Origin: Bacteroidota bacterium
GTDB taxonomy: Bacteria; Bacteroidota; Bacteroidia; Bacteroidales; VadinHA17
Assembly: GCA_006227095.1 (NCBI GenBank)
Contig: SBFZ01000342.1
Coordinates: 1 to 5,517 of the forward strand
Reading direction: 5' to 3'
DNA length: 5,517 bases
The notes beneath the pieces are model-generated. The model saw only the letters and a list, made by a program, of their open reading frames with translations, searched no databases and was not told the origin of the DNA. Shown piece by piece: positions 5,077 to 5,517 of this stretch (positions within the stretch are counted from its first letter, which is position 1; each line of letters starts with the position of its first letter). Made by a program: the position numbers and the translations under genes.

Positions 5077-5517
5077 ATGAAAAAAACCGTAAAGCTCCCC
5101 GCCTGTCTGCTTGCTATGGCTGTCATGATCATGGTCATTGTTCACGGCTGCAAGAAGGATGATGATGACGCTCTGAAAGACATAGACGGAAACGTCTATA
5201 AGACCATCTATATAGGAGGAAATACCTGGATGGCAGAAAACCTCAGAACCACTAAGTTCAGGGATGGTTCCGCCATTCCTCTCGTAACTGAAAACACCCA
5301 ATGGACAGCGCTTGGTACCGCTGCATACTGCTGGCCTGAGAACAACCCTGCATACAAATCAACATTAGGCGCTTTGTACAATGGTTACGCAGTTTTCGAT
5401 CCCCGCGGATTGTGCCCAACCGGCTGGCATATACCTTCTGACGAGGATTGGATTGACCTCGAGCTTGAGCTTGGTCTCCCGCAGGCAGAGGTTTATACTG
5501 ACGCTATCAGAGGGGAA
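5077..5517 (+). CDS. FISUMP-domain lipoprotein, N-terminal part (3' end outside window)
   Basis: The frame is open from the ATG at 5077 (MKKTVKLPACLL) to the right edge, giving 147 residues and no stop. Residues 1-24 are a lipoprotein signal peptide with a hydrophobic core (LLAMAVMIMVIV) and VHGC lipobox; Cys25 would be lipidated. KKDDDD follows directly, an acidic run resembling the Bacteroidota lipoprotein export signal that sends proteins to the cell surface. From about residue 36 the Fibrobacter succinogenes major paralogous (FISUMP) domain begins: DIDGNVYKTIYIGGNTWMAE (36-54 region), NLRTTKFRDGSAIPLV (55-70), GALYNGYAVFD (98-108) and GLCPTGWHIPSDEDW (111-125). These blocks are highly characteristic. 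The domain is about 180-200 residues in typical members, so a modest part is missing here. The biological role of FISUMP proteins is not known; they are abundant, often multi-copy surface lipoproteins. The leader just before the ATG is A-rich (CTAAAATAACAGAT) with no Shine-Dalgarno sequence, as usual in this phylum. Confidence 0.92.
   Translation, partial: MKKTVKLPACLLAMAVMIMVIVHGCKKDDDDALKDIDGNVYKTIYIGGNTWMAENLRTTKFRDGSAIPLVTENTQWTALGTAAYCWPENNPAYKSTLGALYNGYAVFDPRGLCPTGWHIPSDEDWIDLELELGLPQAEVYTDAIRGE

Noticed and set aside
4930..5301. Minus-strand open frame of 123 codons across the intergenic region and FISUMP start
   Set aside because: Most of it is antisense to the FISUMP gene, which has strong family motifs. 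The repeated HDHDHDS stretch is just the complement of the GATGATGATGAC and ATGATCATGGTC coding.
1..5517. tRNA, rRNA, CRISPR arrays, insertion sequences, toxin-antitoxin or phage genes
   Set aside because: No clover-leaf sequences, regularly spaced repeats, transposase motifs or terminal inverted repeats were found on reading both strands.

Overview
The window looks like a chromosomal segment of a Bacteroidota bacterium, probably an environmental Bacteroidales-like lineage. Four things point there. One gene encodes a DUF5916 protein with a CBM9-like domain and an outer-membrane barrel. Another encodes a FISUMP (Fibrobacter succinogenes major paralogous domain) lipoprotein with an acidic run after its cysteine. 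A third encodes the Gre-family factor with the MSRGFVKE-type N-terminal extension. Finally, the start codons lack Shine-Dalgarno sequences, while several intergenic regions carry matches to the Bacteroidota promoter (TTTG near -33, TAnnTTTG near -7). No RNA genes, mobile elements or CRISPR arrays were seen.

Layout from left to right: (1) the 3' end of a beta-lactamase-fold serine hydrolase gene (+), cut by the left edge; (2) a convergent gene for a small four-helix membrane protein (-); (3) a divergent GreA/GreB-family transcription factor gene (+); (4) a convergent GH43 glycoside hydrolase lipoprotein gene (-); (5) a divergent DUF5916/CBM9-like outer-membrane protein gene (+); (6) a 247-bp gap with terminator-like structures; (7) the 5' part of a FISUMP lipoprotein gene (+), open at the right edge and therefore easily missed by an ORF finder that needs a stop codon. 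The first five genes alternate in strand, so they cannot form an operon. The sixth follows the fifth on the same strand but sits behind terminator-like hairpins. Each gene is probably its own transcription unit.

Functionally this is a mixed housekeeping and cell-envelope region. GH43, DUF5916 and FISUMP products are all exported to the envelope. GH43 and the CBM9-like protein share a 149-bp divergent control region and may both deal with carbohydrates. There is no SusC/SusD pair, so the window does not show a classical polysaccharide utilization locus.

The most notable unexplained signal is a perfect 20-bp palindrome at 2643-2662 with the core TGTGA-N6-TCACA, the classical CRP/FNR-type operator pattern. 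It sits between a perfect TAnnTTTG -7 element and the probable ATG of the DUF5916 gene. No clearly new multi-gene system was found.
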